DNA of 64,000 bases, taken from the NCBI RefSeq assembly GCF_004349315.1, contig NZ_SMLH01000002.1:310001-374000 (forward strand), written 5' to 3'. Of the stretch, positions 40,709-51,200 are shown piece after piece. The translations under genes were made by a program, and so were the position numbers. The notes beneath the pieces were generated by a model. It saw only the letters and a program-made list of their open reading frames with translations. It did not search any database and was not told the DNA's origin. The stretch comes from Flavobacterium ranwuense (GTDB taxonomy: Bacteria; Bacteroidota; Bacteroidia; Flavobacteriales; Flavobacteriaceae). Every line of letters starts with the position of its first letter. Position 1 is the first letter of the stretch.

Positions 40709-43700
40709 TTATTTTGTTAGCTCAACAATTTTGGAGAATAGTAATTTTTCATCGATGGGTTTAGCTATATAATCATTCATTCCAACAGCTTTACATTTTT
40801 CTAAATCAACGGTTGTAACATCAGCTGTCAAAGCAATAATTGGAATTTTTAAATTCATAGTGTTACGAATGTAATCTGTAGTTTCAAATCCATTCATTAT
40901 TGGCATTTGCAAATCCATTAAAATAATATCATATGATTTTACCAGAAGCTTTTCAATAGCAATTTTTCCATTGTCAGCAACATCACGTTCAAATCCGAAA
41001 TCATCCAATATTGTTTTCATCAATAGTTGATTGAGTGGCATATCTTCTACAACCAATATTTTTATATTTTTTACTTCTGTATCTAATCCTTTTATGGTAG
41101 TTTCTAATTCAGTATCTATTTTTGTTTTTTGAAAAGGCAGAGTAAAACTAAATGTAGAGCCTTCATTAATTTTGCTTTTTACACGAATACTACCTCCTTG
41201 GGATGTTACCAGTTGCTTAACAATAGCGAGTCCTAAACCAGTTCCTCCGTATAGACTTGAACTTCCGTTAGTAGCTTGTTGAAAGTTTTCAAATATTAAA
41301 TCGATATTGTCCTTTGGAATACCAATTCCACTATCTGTAATTGCAAATTCAATAATTACTTTTTCTTCATCTTCAAACAATAAACTGGTGCTAACGATAA
41401 TTTTACCTTGAGAAGTAAATTTCACGGCATTGCTTACTAAATTTAAAATAATTTGGTGCAATCTAATAGAATCTCCTAAAAGTACAGCAGGTATTTTAGG
41501 GTCATAATTTGTAACTAATTTTAAATTTTTCTCTTGAATTTTTGTTTCAAATAATTGAAGCATTGAAGTTATAGAAACTTCCATTTCGAATGGTTTTTGT
41601 TCAAAAGTCATTTTACCTGCATCGACTTTTGCTAAATCGAGTATATCATTAATCAATGCTATTAATGTATCACCACTCATTTTTATGGCATTTAAATATT
41701 CTTTTTGTTTATCAGTTAAATCGGTTTTTAAGATCACTCTGGTAAATCCAATGATGGCATTCATTGGAGTTCTGATTTCGTGACTCATATTCGACAAAAA
41801 TTGTTGTTTTGCTTTCATCGCATCTTCTGCAATTCGTGTTGCATCTTCGGCTTTACTTTTAGCTTCTTCAGCAATTAAAGTGGCCAATTCGGCAAATACT
41901 TTTGATTCTATTAATTCAGACTCAATTCTTTTTTGATCCGTAACGTCTATTAATGTATTTATACAGCCGGATAATTTCCCTTCTTCATCAAAAATTGTCC
42001 TTGGATTTGGCAGTACAAAACGTTTTTCACCATTAGGGCGCTCAATAATAATTTCTTGCTCCAGAACAGCGCGTTCCTCTTTTAAGGCTATTGCCATAGG
42101 ACATTTATCCAAAGGAAGTGAAGAGCCATCAGTATTTGAAATTTTAAAGGAACCACACCACATATCCTTACCAATCTCAGGTTTGCGACCCCAGAGTTCT
42201 ACGGCCTCTTTATTGTATAATTGTATGTATCCATTTTTATCACAGGTATAAACCGCAACAGGTAAACTTTGAATCAGGTTACGGTAGTATTTTTTACTAT
42301 CCTGAATCCTTTTCAATATTTTTTTCTCGGCCTCAAGCTGTTCAACTAAAGCAATATTCTCTTTCGCCTGAAGTTCGATTGCCAATTTTCTTATATCGGT
42401 AACATCAGCAATAGCAAGTAGAATTAATTGTTCGCTATTAACTTTTTGAATAATAAGATGTGCATTAAGCAGCATGATTTTCTCTCCTATTTCAGAGAAA
42501 GTGTGAGTAACCTCAAAATTTTCGAAACTACTATTTTTGAAAATTATTTCATTTAGAACCTCACGGAGTTTTGAAATATTCCATTGTTTGTTTCCTAAAT
42601 CAAATAATAATTTTCCTTCGGTTTCTTCTTTATTAACCAAGAATTTTTTATAAAAAGACTTGTTGGCTGAAATCACATGGAAATTCTTATTCAGAATAAG
42701 CATTGGTTCATGAATGGTAGCAATAATTGCTTCAGAATATTCATGTGATTCTATTAATAAATCATGGCGCATTTGCAATTCCTGGTTAGTAGAAATAAGC
42801 TCTTCATTAGTGGCTTCAATTTCTTCTTTTGAGGTCTCCAGTTCTTCATTCAGGGTCTGAAATTCTTCATTTGACGAAACTATTTCTTCATTTGCAGCCT
42901 GCAATTCCTCATAAATATTTTCTTGTGATTCAATGATAGTAATCATTTCTGTGCGAGTAGTATTTAACTCCTCGGTCAGTTTTTTTATTTTTATGTCTTT
43001 TAGTGTTGCATTATTTTTTCCGTCTGAATCCGATTCAATAAATTTTTCTATTTGTTCTTGAGGTTTAAAAATAATAAGCAGCAAGGGTTCGTCCCACTCA
43101 ATTTTAAGTGGGCAAACTTCAAAAGACATCAACCTTAAAACGGAGTCTATTTTTATTTCAATGCCTGATTTGTATACGGATTGTTTTGTTTCTATTACTC
43201 TATTAATTGTATTTCGAAGCTCAAAAGCAAATTCTGGCCGCGCCATTTTTAAAATATTGAGACTGGCTTTCCCCGAAGCATGCTCAAGGTAGGAGGAAAT
43301 GGGGCCTCTAAACTGCAAGATTTCCATGTCTTTATTAACTACTGCACAAGCCGGCATATAATTAGTAAGTAGCGTTGAATCAATAGCGTTTTCTAAACTT
43401 TCTTGATTTACACTTATATTTTTAGAGGTAGTATTTGTTTTTTTGTTTGACATATTTGTACGTGTAAAACGGGGTGTTAATTCAAATGTCTTTCTGACTC
43501 CCAAATTATTTTTTCGAGAATAGATTTTAAATTTATTATTTATTAGAGTAAAAAGTAATGATGATGTTCCTATGCTTTCGGCTTTACCAAGCATTAAAGA
43601 TCCTCCTTCATTCAATGCAAAATGAAGGGATGCAAAGACTTTTTTTTGTGCAGCTGAATCAAAATAAATAAGAAGATTACAGCAACTAACAAAATCCATT

Positions 43701-44983
43701 CGTGAAAAAGGTGGATCGCGTAAAATATTGTGAGGTGCAAATATGCACATTTCACGAAGTTCTTTTATAATGCGATAATTATCACCTTCTTTAGTGAAAA
43801 AACGGGACAAATATTTTTTTGGAATAGAATCAATATCACTTTGCGAATATTCTCCTACACGAGCATACCTTATTGCTTGTTCGCTTAAATCAGTTGCAAA
43901 AATTTGTACTGGTGTCTTATTCTTTTTATTCTCTTGTAATTCGGAAATAATCATTGCAATAGAATAGGCTTCTTGTCCTGTAGAGCATGCTGGGACCCAT
44001 ATTCTTAATGTTTCTTCGGAAGATTTACTGTTCAAAAGTTTTGGAAAAAGACTCGTTTTTAAAAACTTGAAGGTTTCTGTTTCTCTAAAAAAACTGGTTA
44101 CATTAATTAGTAAATCCGTATAAAGAATTTCAATTTCATTATTTTTTTTAAATAAAAGTTTTGCATACTCTTCTATTGTTTTTATTCCATATTGCTGCAT
44201 TTTATGATTTACTCGTCTCTTAATGGTAGGCATTTTATAATGACTAAAATCCACTCCGGTTTGTTTAAGTAAAAGTTCAAAAATTGCGTTTAAATCATAG
44301 TTGTTATTTTCAACGACAATTTCTTCTTTTTTATCTTTTTGTTTAGTATCATTTAAAAGAAAATCATTTTGACTAATGCGAACTAATTTGTGCGCAATTT
44401 CTTCAGGAGATAAAATATAGTCTACCACTCCTGATGAAATAGCAGATTTAGGCATGCTGCTGGCTTGAGCCGTATCATCTTGTGCAAAGGTTATTCCTCC
44501 AGCATCTTTAATCGCTTTGAGCCCAATCATACCGTCACTGGCATATCCCGAAAGCACTATACCGATAACATTTTTTTTGTGTGTTTCAGCAAGTGAGGAA
44601 AAAAGAAAGTCTATGGTGAGGTTAGGAACATTTTTTTTAATGCGGGGATGTAATTGAATGTGCCCGTTAATTACCTCAATTACTTTATTTGGAGGAATTA
44701 TATATAGATTATTGGGCTCCATTTTTTCCATATTATCAATTTCCTGCACTTTCATTTTAGTAATCTTAGAAAGAATTGAAGTCAGTAAACTTTTATGGTT
44801 TGGACTTAGGTGTTGGACATAAATATATGCCATACCTGTGTCTGGAGGTAAATTTTTTAATAAAAGGCTAAAAGCTTCCAGCCCTCCTGCTGAGGCACCT
44901 ATTGCTACAACTGTAAAAGATTTTTTTTCTACTTTTTTTTCTGGTGACAATTTTTTAGGAGAGGACTTTTGGGCTAATTCCAT
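40709..44983 (-). CDS. CheB-CheR-PAS hybrid histidine kinase
   Basis: 1424 residues. In order: CheB methylesterase (about 20-205; GASAGGLEAF, VQHLSPNH, SGYASDG triad), CheR methyltransferase (about 235-495; VTSFFRE, PACSTGQEAYSIAM, NLLIYFD), a Gln/Glu-rich coiled coil (about 655-745), two PAS domains (about 750-865 and 900-1030), HisKA with FLSNMSHEIRTPMN, HATPase with GTGLGLAIVKQL, and a receiver (ILVVEDMPLNQ, IILMDLQMP). No membrane segment. It couples methylation chemistry and phosphorelay in one chain; without flagella it must serve another output. Last gene of the phosphorelay cluster. Confidence 0.9.
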   Translation of the reverse strand: MELAQKSSPKKLSPEKKVEKKSFTVVAIGASAGGLEAFSLLLKNLPPDTGMAYIYVQHLSPNHKSLLTSILSKITKMKVQEIDNMEKMEPNNLYIIPPNKVIEVINGHIQLHPRIKKNVPNLTIDFLFSSLAETHKKNVIGIVLSGYASDGMIGLKAIKDAGGITFAQDDTAQASSMPKSAISSGVVDYILSPEEIAHKLVRISQNDFLLNDTKQKDKKEEIVVENNNYDLNAIFELLLKQTGVDFSHYKMPTIKRRVNHKMQQYGIKTIEEYAKLLFKKNNEIEILYTDLLINVTSFFRETETFKFLKTSLFPKLLNSKSSEETLRIWVPACSTGQEAYSIAMIISELQENKKNKTPVQIFATDLSEQAIRYARVGEYSQSDIDSIPKKYLSRFFTKEGDNYRIIKELREMCIFAPHNILRDPPFSRMDFVSCCNLLIYFDSAAQKKVFASLHFALNEGGSLMLGKAESIGTSSLLFTLINNKFKIYSRKNNLGVRKTFELTPRFTRTNMSNKKTNTTSKNISVNQESLENAIDSTLLTNYMPACAVVNKDMEILQFRGPISSYLEHASGKASLNILKMARPEFAFELRNTINRVIETKQSVYKSGIEIKIDSVLRLMSFEVCPLKIEWDEPLLLIIFKPQEQIEKFIESDSDGKNNATLKDIKIKKLTEELNTTRTEMITIIESQENIYEELQAANEEIVSSNEEFQTLNEELETSKEEIEATNEELISTNQELQMRHDLLIESHEYSEAIIATIHEPMLILNKNFHVISANKSFYKKFLVNKEETEGKLLFDLGNKQWNISKLREVLNEIIFKNSSFENFEVTHTFSEIGEKIMLLNAHLIIQKVNSEQLILLAIADVTDIRKLAIELQAKENIALVEQLEAEKKILKRIQDSKKYYRNLIQSLPVAVYTCDKNGYIQLYNKEAVELWGRKPEIGKDMWCGSFKISNTDGSSLPLDKCPMAIALKEERAVLEQEIIIERPNGEKRFVLPNPRTIFDEEGKLSGCINTLIDVTDQKRIESELIESKVFAELATLIAEEAKSKAEDATRIAEDAMKAKQQFLSNMSHEIRTPMNAIIGFTRVILKTDLTDKQKEYLNAIKMSGDTLIALINDILDLAKVDAGKMTFEQKPFEMEVSITSMLQLFETKIQEKNLKLVTNYDPKIPAVLLGDSIRLHQIILNLVSNAVKFTSQGKIIVSTSLLFEDEEKVIIEFAITDSGIGIPKDNIDLIFENFQQATNGSSSLYGGTGLGLAIVKQLVTSQGGSIRVKSKINEGSTFSFTLPFQKTKIDTELETTIKGLDTEVKNIKILVVEDMPLNQLLMKTILDDFGFERDVADNGKIAIEKLLVKSYDIILMDLQMPIMNGFETTDYIRNTMNLKIPIIALTADVTTVDLEKCKAVGMNDYIAKPIDEKLLFSKIVELTK

Positions 44984-45200
44984 TTTTAGATTTGTATTTT
45001 TAATTCATAGTTTTAATGACGGACTATGAAATTTTGTCTAACAGTTATACTTTATCAATTTTGAAAACTTCGATTTGAAAATAAAATCAAATTTGAACAC
45101 ACTGTGTTCCCGAATATTTAATATAAAGATAAGGTAATACTTTTAGAGATTTGATAAATTATGGCTGTTACAATATAAAAACAAGGAATAGCAATAAAAT

Positions 45201-45638
45201 TTACATTCTATCCATATACCAACTTAATTCTTTTTCTATTTTTTGATATTTAAAAATGGTAGTAATTATTTTTTGCAAGCGTACAAAAGCAGTTTCACTT
45301 TTCACTACATAATCAAATGCTTTATGGTGCATACAGTTTATAGCTACTTCAATTTTATCTTGTGAAGACAGCATTACAACTGGAATTTCTGGATTGAAAG
45401 CTTTAATTTTATCTAATGTTTCAATTCCGTTCATAGCATTTTCTACGATACCATCAAGTTGATAATCTAAAATTACTACATCAGGATTATTTGAAATATT
45501 GTCTATACAGAGTTCTCCTGTAGAATAAGTTTCAACGGTAAAATCAGCATTCTCCAAAAATTCAATTTCTAAAGATTTTAAAAATAACGCATCATCATCT
45601 ACAAGGAAAATTTTGATTTTATTTTCGTTTTTTGTCAT
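45201..45638 (-). CDS. Single-domain response regulator, copy 1
   Basis: 145 residues, a receiver only. Acid pocket VDDDA, phospho-Asp58 in VVILDYQ, Ser in VVMLSSQ, Lys113 in YVVKSE, and a 25-residue helical tail. No output domain, so it relays or competes for phosphate. Its ATG overlaps the kinase stop (TAATG), so it is coupled to the 45638-48094 kinase. The copy at 53648-54085 differs at only four residues. Confidence 0.9.
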   Translation of the reverse strand: MTKNENKIKIFLVDDDALFLKSLEIEFLENADFTVETYSTGELCIDNISNNPDVVILDYQLDGIVENAMNGIETLDKIKAFNPEIPVVMLSSQDKIEVAINCMHHKAFDYVVKSETAFVRLQKIITTIFKYQKIEKELSWYMDRM

Positions 45639-48094
45639 TATGTATTTTTAATTAAGTTAAGTTCTTCTTCTAATTCACTGCAGGCTTGCAAACAAATTTC
45701 CTCAAGTTGCTGTACTAAGTCTTCTATTCCTTCTGATTTTTCTTGTGTAAGAGCAAATTCCTGAATTTTTTTTGCAATATTTTCAAAATTAGTGCTGATA
45801 CCCATTATTGAAAAAGATGGAATCATTTTATGTGCAGCAGCTCCTAATAACGGCCAATTTTCATCTTCTAAACTTTGTTTTATAGTATTAATTAAAGAAG
45901 GTGTTTGGGATAAATAAAGCGATATCATTTCCATCATTAATGTTGGATTTGATTTTGTTCTTTGATTTAAATAAACCAAGTCAATACATTTTATTTTTTT
46001 CATAGAACTATTAGTATCTTCTAAATTTTCATTAATCTTAGCAGTAAGTTTTGCGAGTTTAGGTTTCTTTAATATTCCAACAATTTTACTGTATAAAAGC
46101 TTTTCGTCAACAGGTTTTGCAATATAATCATTCATTCCTACCGCTTTGCATTTAGCCAAATCAACAGTTGTGACATCAGCAGTCAAAGCAATAATTGGGA
46201 TTTTTGATTTCATAGTATTGCGAATGTATTCTGTAGCTTCAAATCCATTCATTTCGGGCATTTGCAAGTCCATGAGAATAATGTCATAGTAATTTTCTTT
46301 TAGTTTTTCGACAGCTATCTTACCATTTTCGGCAATATCTCTGGCAAAACCAAAATCATCCAGTAATGTTTTCATTAACAATTGATTAAGAGGAATGTCC
46401 TCTACAACCAATACTTTAATATTTTTTATTTCAGTATCCAATTCCATCATCTCATTTTCTAATTCTGCATCAGAATTTGTTTTTTGAAAACTTAATGTAA
46501 AACTAAACGTGGAACCTTCTTCAACGATACTTTTTACTCGAATACTTCCACCTTGAGGTTCTACTAATTGTTTTACTATAGCCAGGCCTAATCCTGTTCC
46601 GCCATACAATCTTGAAGTACCGCTAGAAGCTTGTTGGAAATTTTCAAATATTTTTCCTATTTTTTCTTCGGGGATACCAATTCCGGTATCAGTTACGGCA
46701 AATTCAATAATTAATTTGTCTTCTTCCTCGTGTAATAAACGAACACTTACCGTAATTTTTCCTTCTGTCGTAAATTTTACTGCATTACTGACCAGATTTA
46801 AAATAATTTGATGCAAACGAACGGGATCACCTATAAGAACATCAGGAATATTGTCGTCATATTCCTTAACCAATCTTAAATTTTTTTCTAAAATTTTTGT
46901 TTCAAATAAATGAAGCATCGCTGATATGGAAGATTTCATTTTAAAAGGTGTTTTTTCAAATGTCATCTTACCGGCATCTACTTTTGCCAAATCGAGTATG
47001 TCGTTTATGAGTACGATTAAAGCGTCACCACTCATTTTAATTGCGTTTAAATATTCTTTTTGTTTGGCTGTCAAATCTGTTTTTAAGACCACTTTTGTAA
47101 ATCCGATAATGGCATTCATCGGTGTACGAATTTCATGGCTCATATTCGACAAAAATTGTTGCTTTGCTTTTACTGCATTTTCCGCTAAAATAGTTGCATT
47201 TTCCGCTTTTATTTTTGCCTCTTCTGCAATTTCGGTGGTTAATTCCGCAAAAATTTTAGCTTCAATTAATTCTGTTTCAATTCTTTTTTGATTGGTCACA
47301 TCTCTGGCAACAATAACTGCTCCCAGCACATTCCGTTTATCATCTTTATATACTGAGCCATTGAATAATACATGAATCAATTTGCCATTTTTATGGCGAA
47401 GGATTAATGGAGAATCTGCAACAAATCCTTTTTCAAACACTTTTTGATATACTTCACGAGCCTTTTGTGGTTCAGTGAAATAATCAAAAAAATCGGTTCC
47501 TATTAATTTCGGACGTCCTATACCCGTTACTTTTACCGATGCATTATTCATATCGGTTATTTTTCCTTCTGGGCTAATTGCAAATAAAGGGTCATGACTT
47601 GCTTCTATAAGACTAAGAGAATATTCAGAAAGTAATTTTTGGGCTGTAAGATCGGTATTAAGTTTTTTCAGTTGTTCTGCCTGAACTAATAATTCCTGAT
47701 TTTTCTTATGCAAATCCACAAAAACCGCCACTTTTGCTTTTAATATTTCAGGCGAAATCGGTTTAATCATATAATCAACAGCACCAGCCTGATATCCTTT
47801 GAAAATTTGTTGAGAATTATGCATGCTGGCCGTTAAAAAAATAATAGGAACATGTTTAAGTTTTTCGATTTGGCGAATTAATTCTACGGTTTCAAAACCA
47901 TCCATCATCGGCATTTGTACATCGATTAATATGATGGCAAAATCTTGTTGGTGCAGCAGAATTTTTAAGGCTTCATTACCTGAATTTGCTTTAACACATA
48001 AATAATTTTCATTAGAAAGTATTATTTCTAAGGCAAACAAATTTTCGGGCAGATCATCGACCAATAAAATTTTAACGGGGCAATTTATTTTCAT
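45638..48094 (-). CDS. REC-PAS-kinase-REC-Hpt hybrid histidine kinase
   Basis: 818 residues, cytoplasmic. N-terminal receiver (about 5-125; LLVDDLPENLFAL, IILIDVQMPMMDG), PAS (about 165-275), coiled coil of Ala/Glu repeats, HisKA (FLSNMSHEIRTPMN), HATPase, second receiver (VLVVEDIPLNQ, IILMDLQMP), and a C-terminal Hpt with the phospho-His in GAAAHKMIPSF. All parts of a His-Asp-His relay are there; the next Asp is probably the receiver encoded right after it. The kinase core is close to that of the 40709-44983 fusion, which indicates duplication. Confidence 0.9.
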   Translation of the reverse strand: MKINCPVKILLVDDLPENLFALEIILSNENYLCVKANSGNEALKILLHQQDFAIILIDVQMPMMDGFETVELIRQIEKLKHVPIIFLTASMHNSQQIFKGYQAGAVDYMIKPISPEILKAKVAVFVDLHKKNQELLVQAEQLKKLNTDLTAQKLLSEYSLSLIEASHDPLFAISPEGKITDMNNASVKVTGIGRPKLIGTDFFDYFTEPQKAREVYQKVFEKGFVADSPLILRHKNGKLIHVLFNGSVYKDDKRNVLGAVIVARDVTNQKRIETELIEAKIFAELTTEIAEEAKIKAENATILAENAVKAKQQFLSNMSHEIRTPMNAIIGFTKVVLKTDLTAKQKEYLNAIKMSGDALIVLINDILDLAKVDAGKMTFEKTPFKMKSSISAMLHLFETKILEKNLRLVKEYDDNIPDVLIGDPVRLHQIILNLVSNAVKFTTEGKITVSVRLLHEEEDKLIIEFAVTDTGIGIPEEKIGKIFENFQQASSGTSRLYGGTGLGLAIVKQLVEPQGGSIRVKSIVEEGSTFSFTLSFQKTNSDAELENEMMELDTEIKNIKVLVVEDIPLNQLLMKTLLDDFGFARDIAENGKIAVEKLKENYYDIILMDLQMPEMNGFEATEYIRNTMKSKIPIIALTADVTTVDLAKCKAVGMNDYIAKPVDEKLLYSKIVGILKKPKLAKLTAKINENLEDTNSSMKKIKCIDLVYLNQRTKSNPTLMMEMISLYLSQTPSLINTIKQSLEDENWPLLGAAAHKMIPSFSIMGISTNFENIAKKIQEFALTQEKSEGIEDLVQQLEEICLQACSELEEELNLIKNT

Positions 48095-48212
48095 TTTTAA
48101 TTGTAAAATAAAAGTTTGAATGTTGAGTATTCATTAACGAATAGTAAAATACCAACAAAAAAATGTAACTTAAATGACATCGGTGATATACCGCCTTTGT
48201 CTTATTGTTTTA

Positions 48213-51200
48213 TTATTTACTTAACCATACGCGCATCAATGATAACAGGCGTTCTACATCAATAGGTTTAGTGATGTAATCGTTCGCACCAGCATCAATA
48301 CATTTTTGTTTATCGTCTTTCATCGCTTTTGCGGTAAGGGCAATTATAGGTAAGTTTCTGAATTTTATCTGAGATCGTATTCGTTTCATTGCTTCGTAGC
48401 CGTCCATTTCCGGCATCATAATATCCATTAATACCAGATCAATGTCAGTATGCACCTCCAGCATATTTAATGCATTCTTCCCGTTTTCTGATTTTATGAC
48501 TTCCATTCCACGTTCTTGTAATATTTTGGATAATGCAAAAACATTTCGCATGTCATCATCAACCAATAATATTTTTTTTGAATGAAATATAGCTTCTTTA
48601 TCATGCAAATTATTAATAATCATTTGTTTTGATTTCGGTAAATTGCTGATGGTTCGGTGAAGGAAAAGAGCAGTTTCATCCAGCAATCGTTCTTCGGATT
48701 TTATCCCTTTTATAATAATGCTTTCCGCATATTTGTGAAGCAGATTATTTTCTTCTTTTGTAAGCTCTTTTCCGGTATAAACAATAATAGGGGGTAAGTT
48801 ATGACCTTTTATTTCCTCCAGTTTATGGATAAGTTCAAAGCCAGTCATGTCAGGCAATCCAATGTCCAGAATAATACAATCGATATGATTCTGTTCAAAC
48901 AATTCCAAAGCTTCTTTTCCTGTTGCTGCTTCATAACATTTTACATCACCATTACCAATGAGTACTTTCATTGCTTTTCTGGAATTTTCACTGTCTTCAA
49001 TAATCAACAGGTTTTTTATTTTTCTATTTACAAAATTTTCAATTCTGTTAAAAGCTTCTTCCAGACCATCTTTAGATATCGGTTTCATTAGATATTCTAC
49101 TGCACCTTCTCTGATTGGTTCCAGCGAACGGTCATTTGCAGAAATAATATGCACCGGTATATGCCTTATGGAAGGATTTACTTTTAATTCATGTAATACT
49201 TGTTTCCCATTGATTCCTGGCAAACCCATATCGAGAATGATTGCTTGAGGTTTGTATTTTGAAGCAAGCAATAGACCATCTTCTCCAGAAGAAGCCGACA
49301 AACATTTGAATCCTTTTTTGTTGGCTTGTTTTAAAAGTATGGCAGCAAAATTTTGATCATCTTCAATAATGAGAACTATTTTATCATCTGTGTTTATTGT
49401 ATCTCTATCATCTTTTATGGTTGGATAATTTAGATAGTTGATCTTATTTTCGGAGCGTGGTGCATACGAAATAGGTTTCAAAGGAATTTCATTGACTGAC
49501 TCTTGTCTAGGGTGTATTTCCAATGGAATAATGAGTGAAAAAGTGGATCCTTTGTCTAAATTACTTTTTACTTTTATTTCTCCTTCGAGTAATTTTGCAA
49601 GTTCCCGTGAAATAGAAAGTCCTAATCCTGTACCGCCATATTTTCTGGAAGTACCGCCTTCAGCCTGCTGAAAAGCTTCAAATATGGCTGTCTGTTTGTC
49701 TTCTGATATTCCAATTCCTGTATCAGCAACAGAAATGTTCAAAGTAGTGTCAGTATTTGGGTCCATACTTATAATTACACTTCCTTTTTCGGTGAATTTT
49801 ATAGCATTAGATAAAAGATTTTTTAATATCTGATTCAAACGTTGTGAATCGGTGTGGATAAATTCGGGTAAACCTGCGGCCAATTTGCAAAGTATCTTCA
49901 ATCCTTTTTGTTCCGCCTGATGTTTAAAATCGCGAAGGAGATTATCTGTAAAGTTTTTCAGTGATACTTTTTCAATATTTACCGCCATTTTTCCTGCTTC
50001 AATCTTGGAGAGATCCAATACTTCGTTAATTAACACAAGAAGGTCATGACCACTTTTATAAATTATTTCAGCACTTTCAACCTGAACATCATCCAGGTTT
50101 TTCTTTCTGTTTTCTGACAAATCTTTGGATAGAATAAGCAAACTATTAAGCGGTGTTCTCAACTCATGCGACATATTTGCAAGGAATTCAGATTTATACT
50201 TGCTGCTAATTTCAAGTTGTTTTGTTTTTTGTTCAATGTTATTTTTTGAAGCTTCAACTTCTTTGTTTTTTTCTTCTAATGACTGAGTCTGTTCTTCTAA
50301 TTCTTCATTGGTCATTTGAAGTTCTTCCTGCTGCTGTTTAAGATTTTGCGCTTGTTGTTCTAATTCTTCATTCAACTGTCTAAGCTCTTCCTGCTGTATT
50401 TGAAGTTCTTCAGCTTGACTTGAAAGCTCTTTGTTAGCAAAACTTAACTCTACAGCTCTTTTTTCTTTTTCGTCATTTTGATAGGCAAGTTCTTTATTGG
50501 CAATTCCTAACTCTGCTGCTCTTTTTTCTTTTTCATCATTTTGATAGGCAAGTTCTTTATTGGCAATTCCTAACTCTACAGCTCTTTTTTCTTTTTCGTC
50601 ATTCTGATAGGCAAGTTCTTTATTGGCAATTCCTAACTCTGCTGCTCTTTTTTCTTTTTCATCATTTTGATAGGCAAGTTCTTTATTGGCAATTCCTAAC
50701 TCTGCTGCTCTTTTTTCTTTTTCATTATTTTGATAGGCAAGTTCTTTATTGGCAATTCCTAACTCTGCTGCTCTTTTTTCTTTCTCGTCATTTTGAAAGG
50801 CTAGTTCTTTATTGGCAATTCCTAACTCTGCAGCCCTTTTTTCTTTTTCTTCATTTTGATAGGCAAGTTCTTTGTTGGCAATTCCTAACTCTGCTGCCCT
50901 TTTTTCTTTCTCGTCATTTTGATAGGCAAGTTCTTTGTTGGCAATGGCTAACTCTGCAGCTCTTTTTTCTTTTTCTGCAGCTTGTTGAACAGTATTAACG
51001 CTGATAGCAATGCTGTTCATAGAAACATTGATAAATTCTTTTTCTGTTTCGTTGAAATCAGTAAGCTTGCCTATTTCTATTACGCCTATCGTTTTACCTT
51101 CAAGTAAAAAAGGAGTTATGAGCAAATTTTTTGGTTTTGCATCCAGAACGGATGAAGTGATGCGTATTTGATCTTCAGCTATATCTGTTAAAGAAATCTG

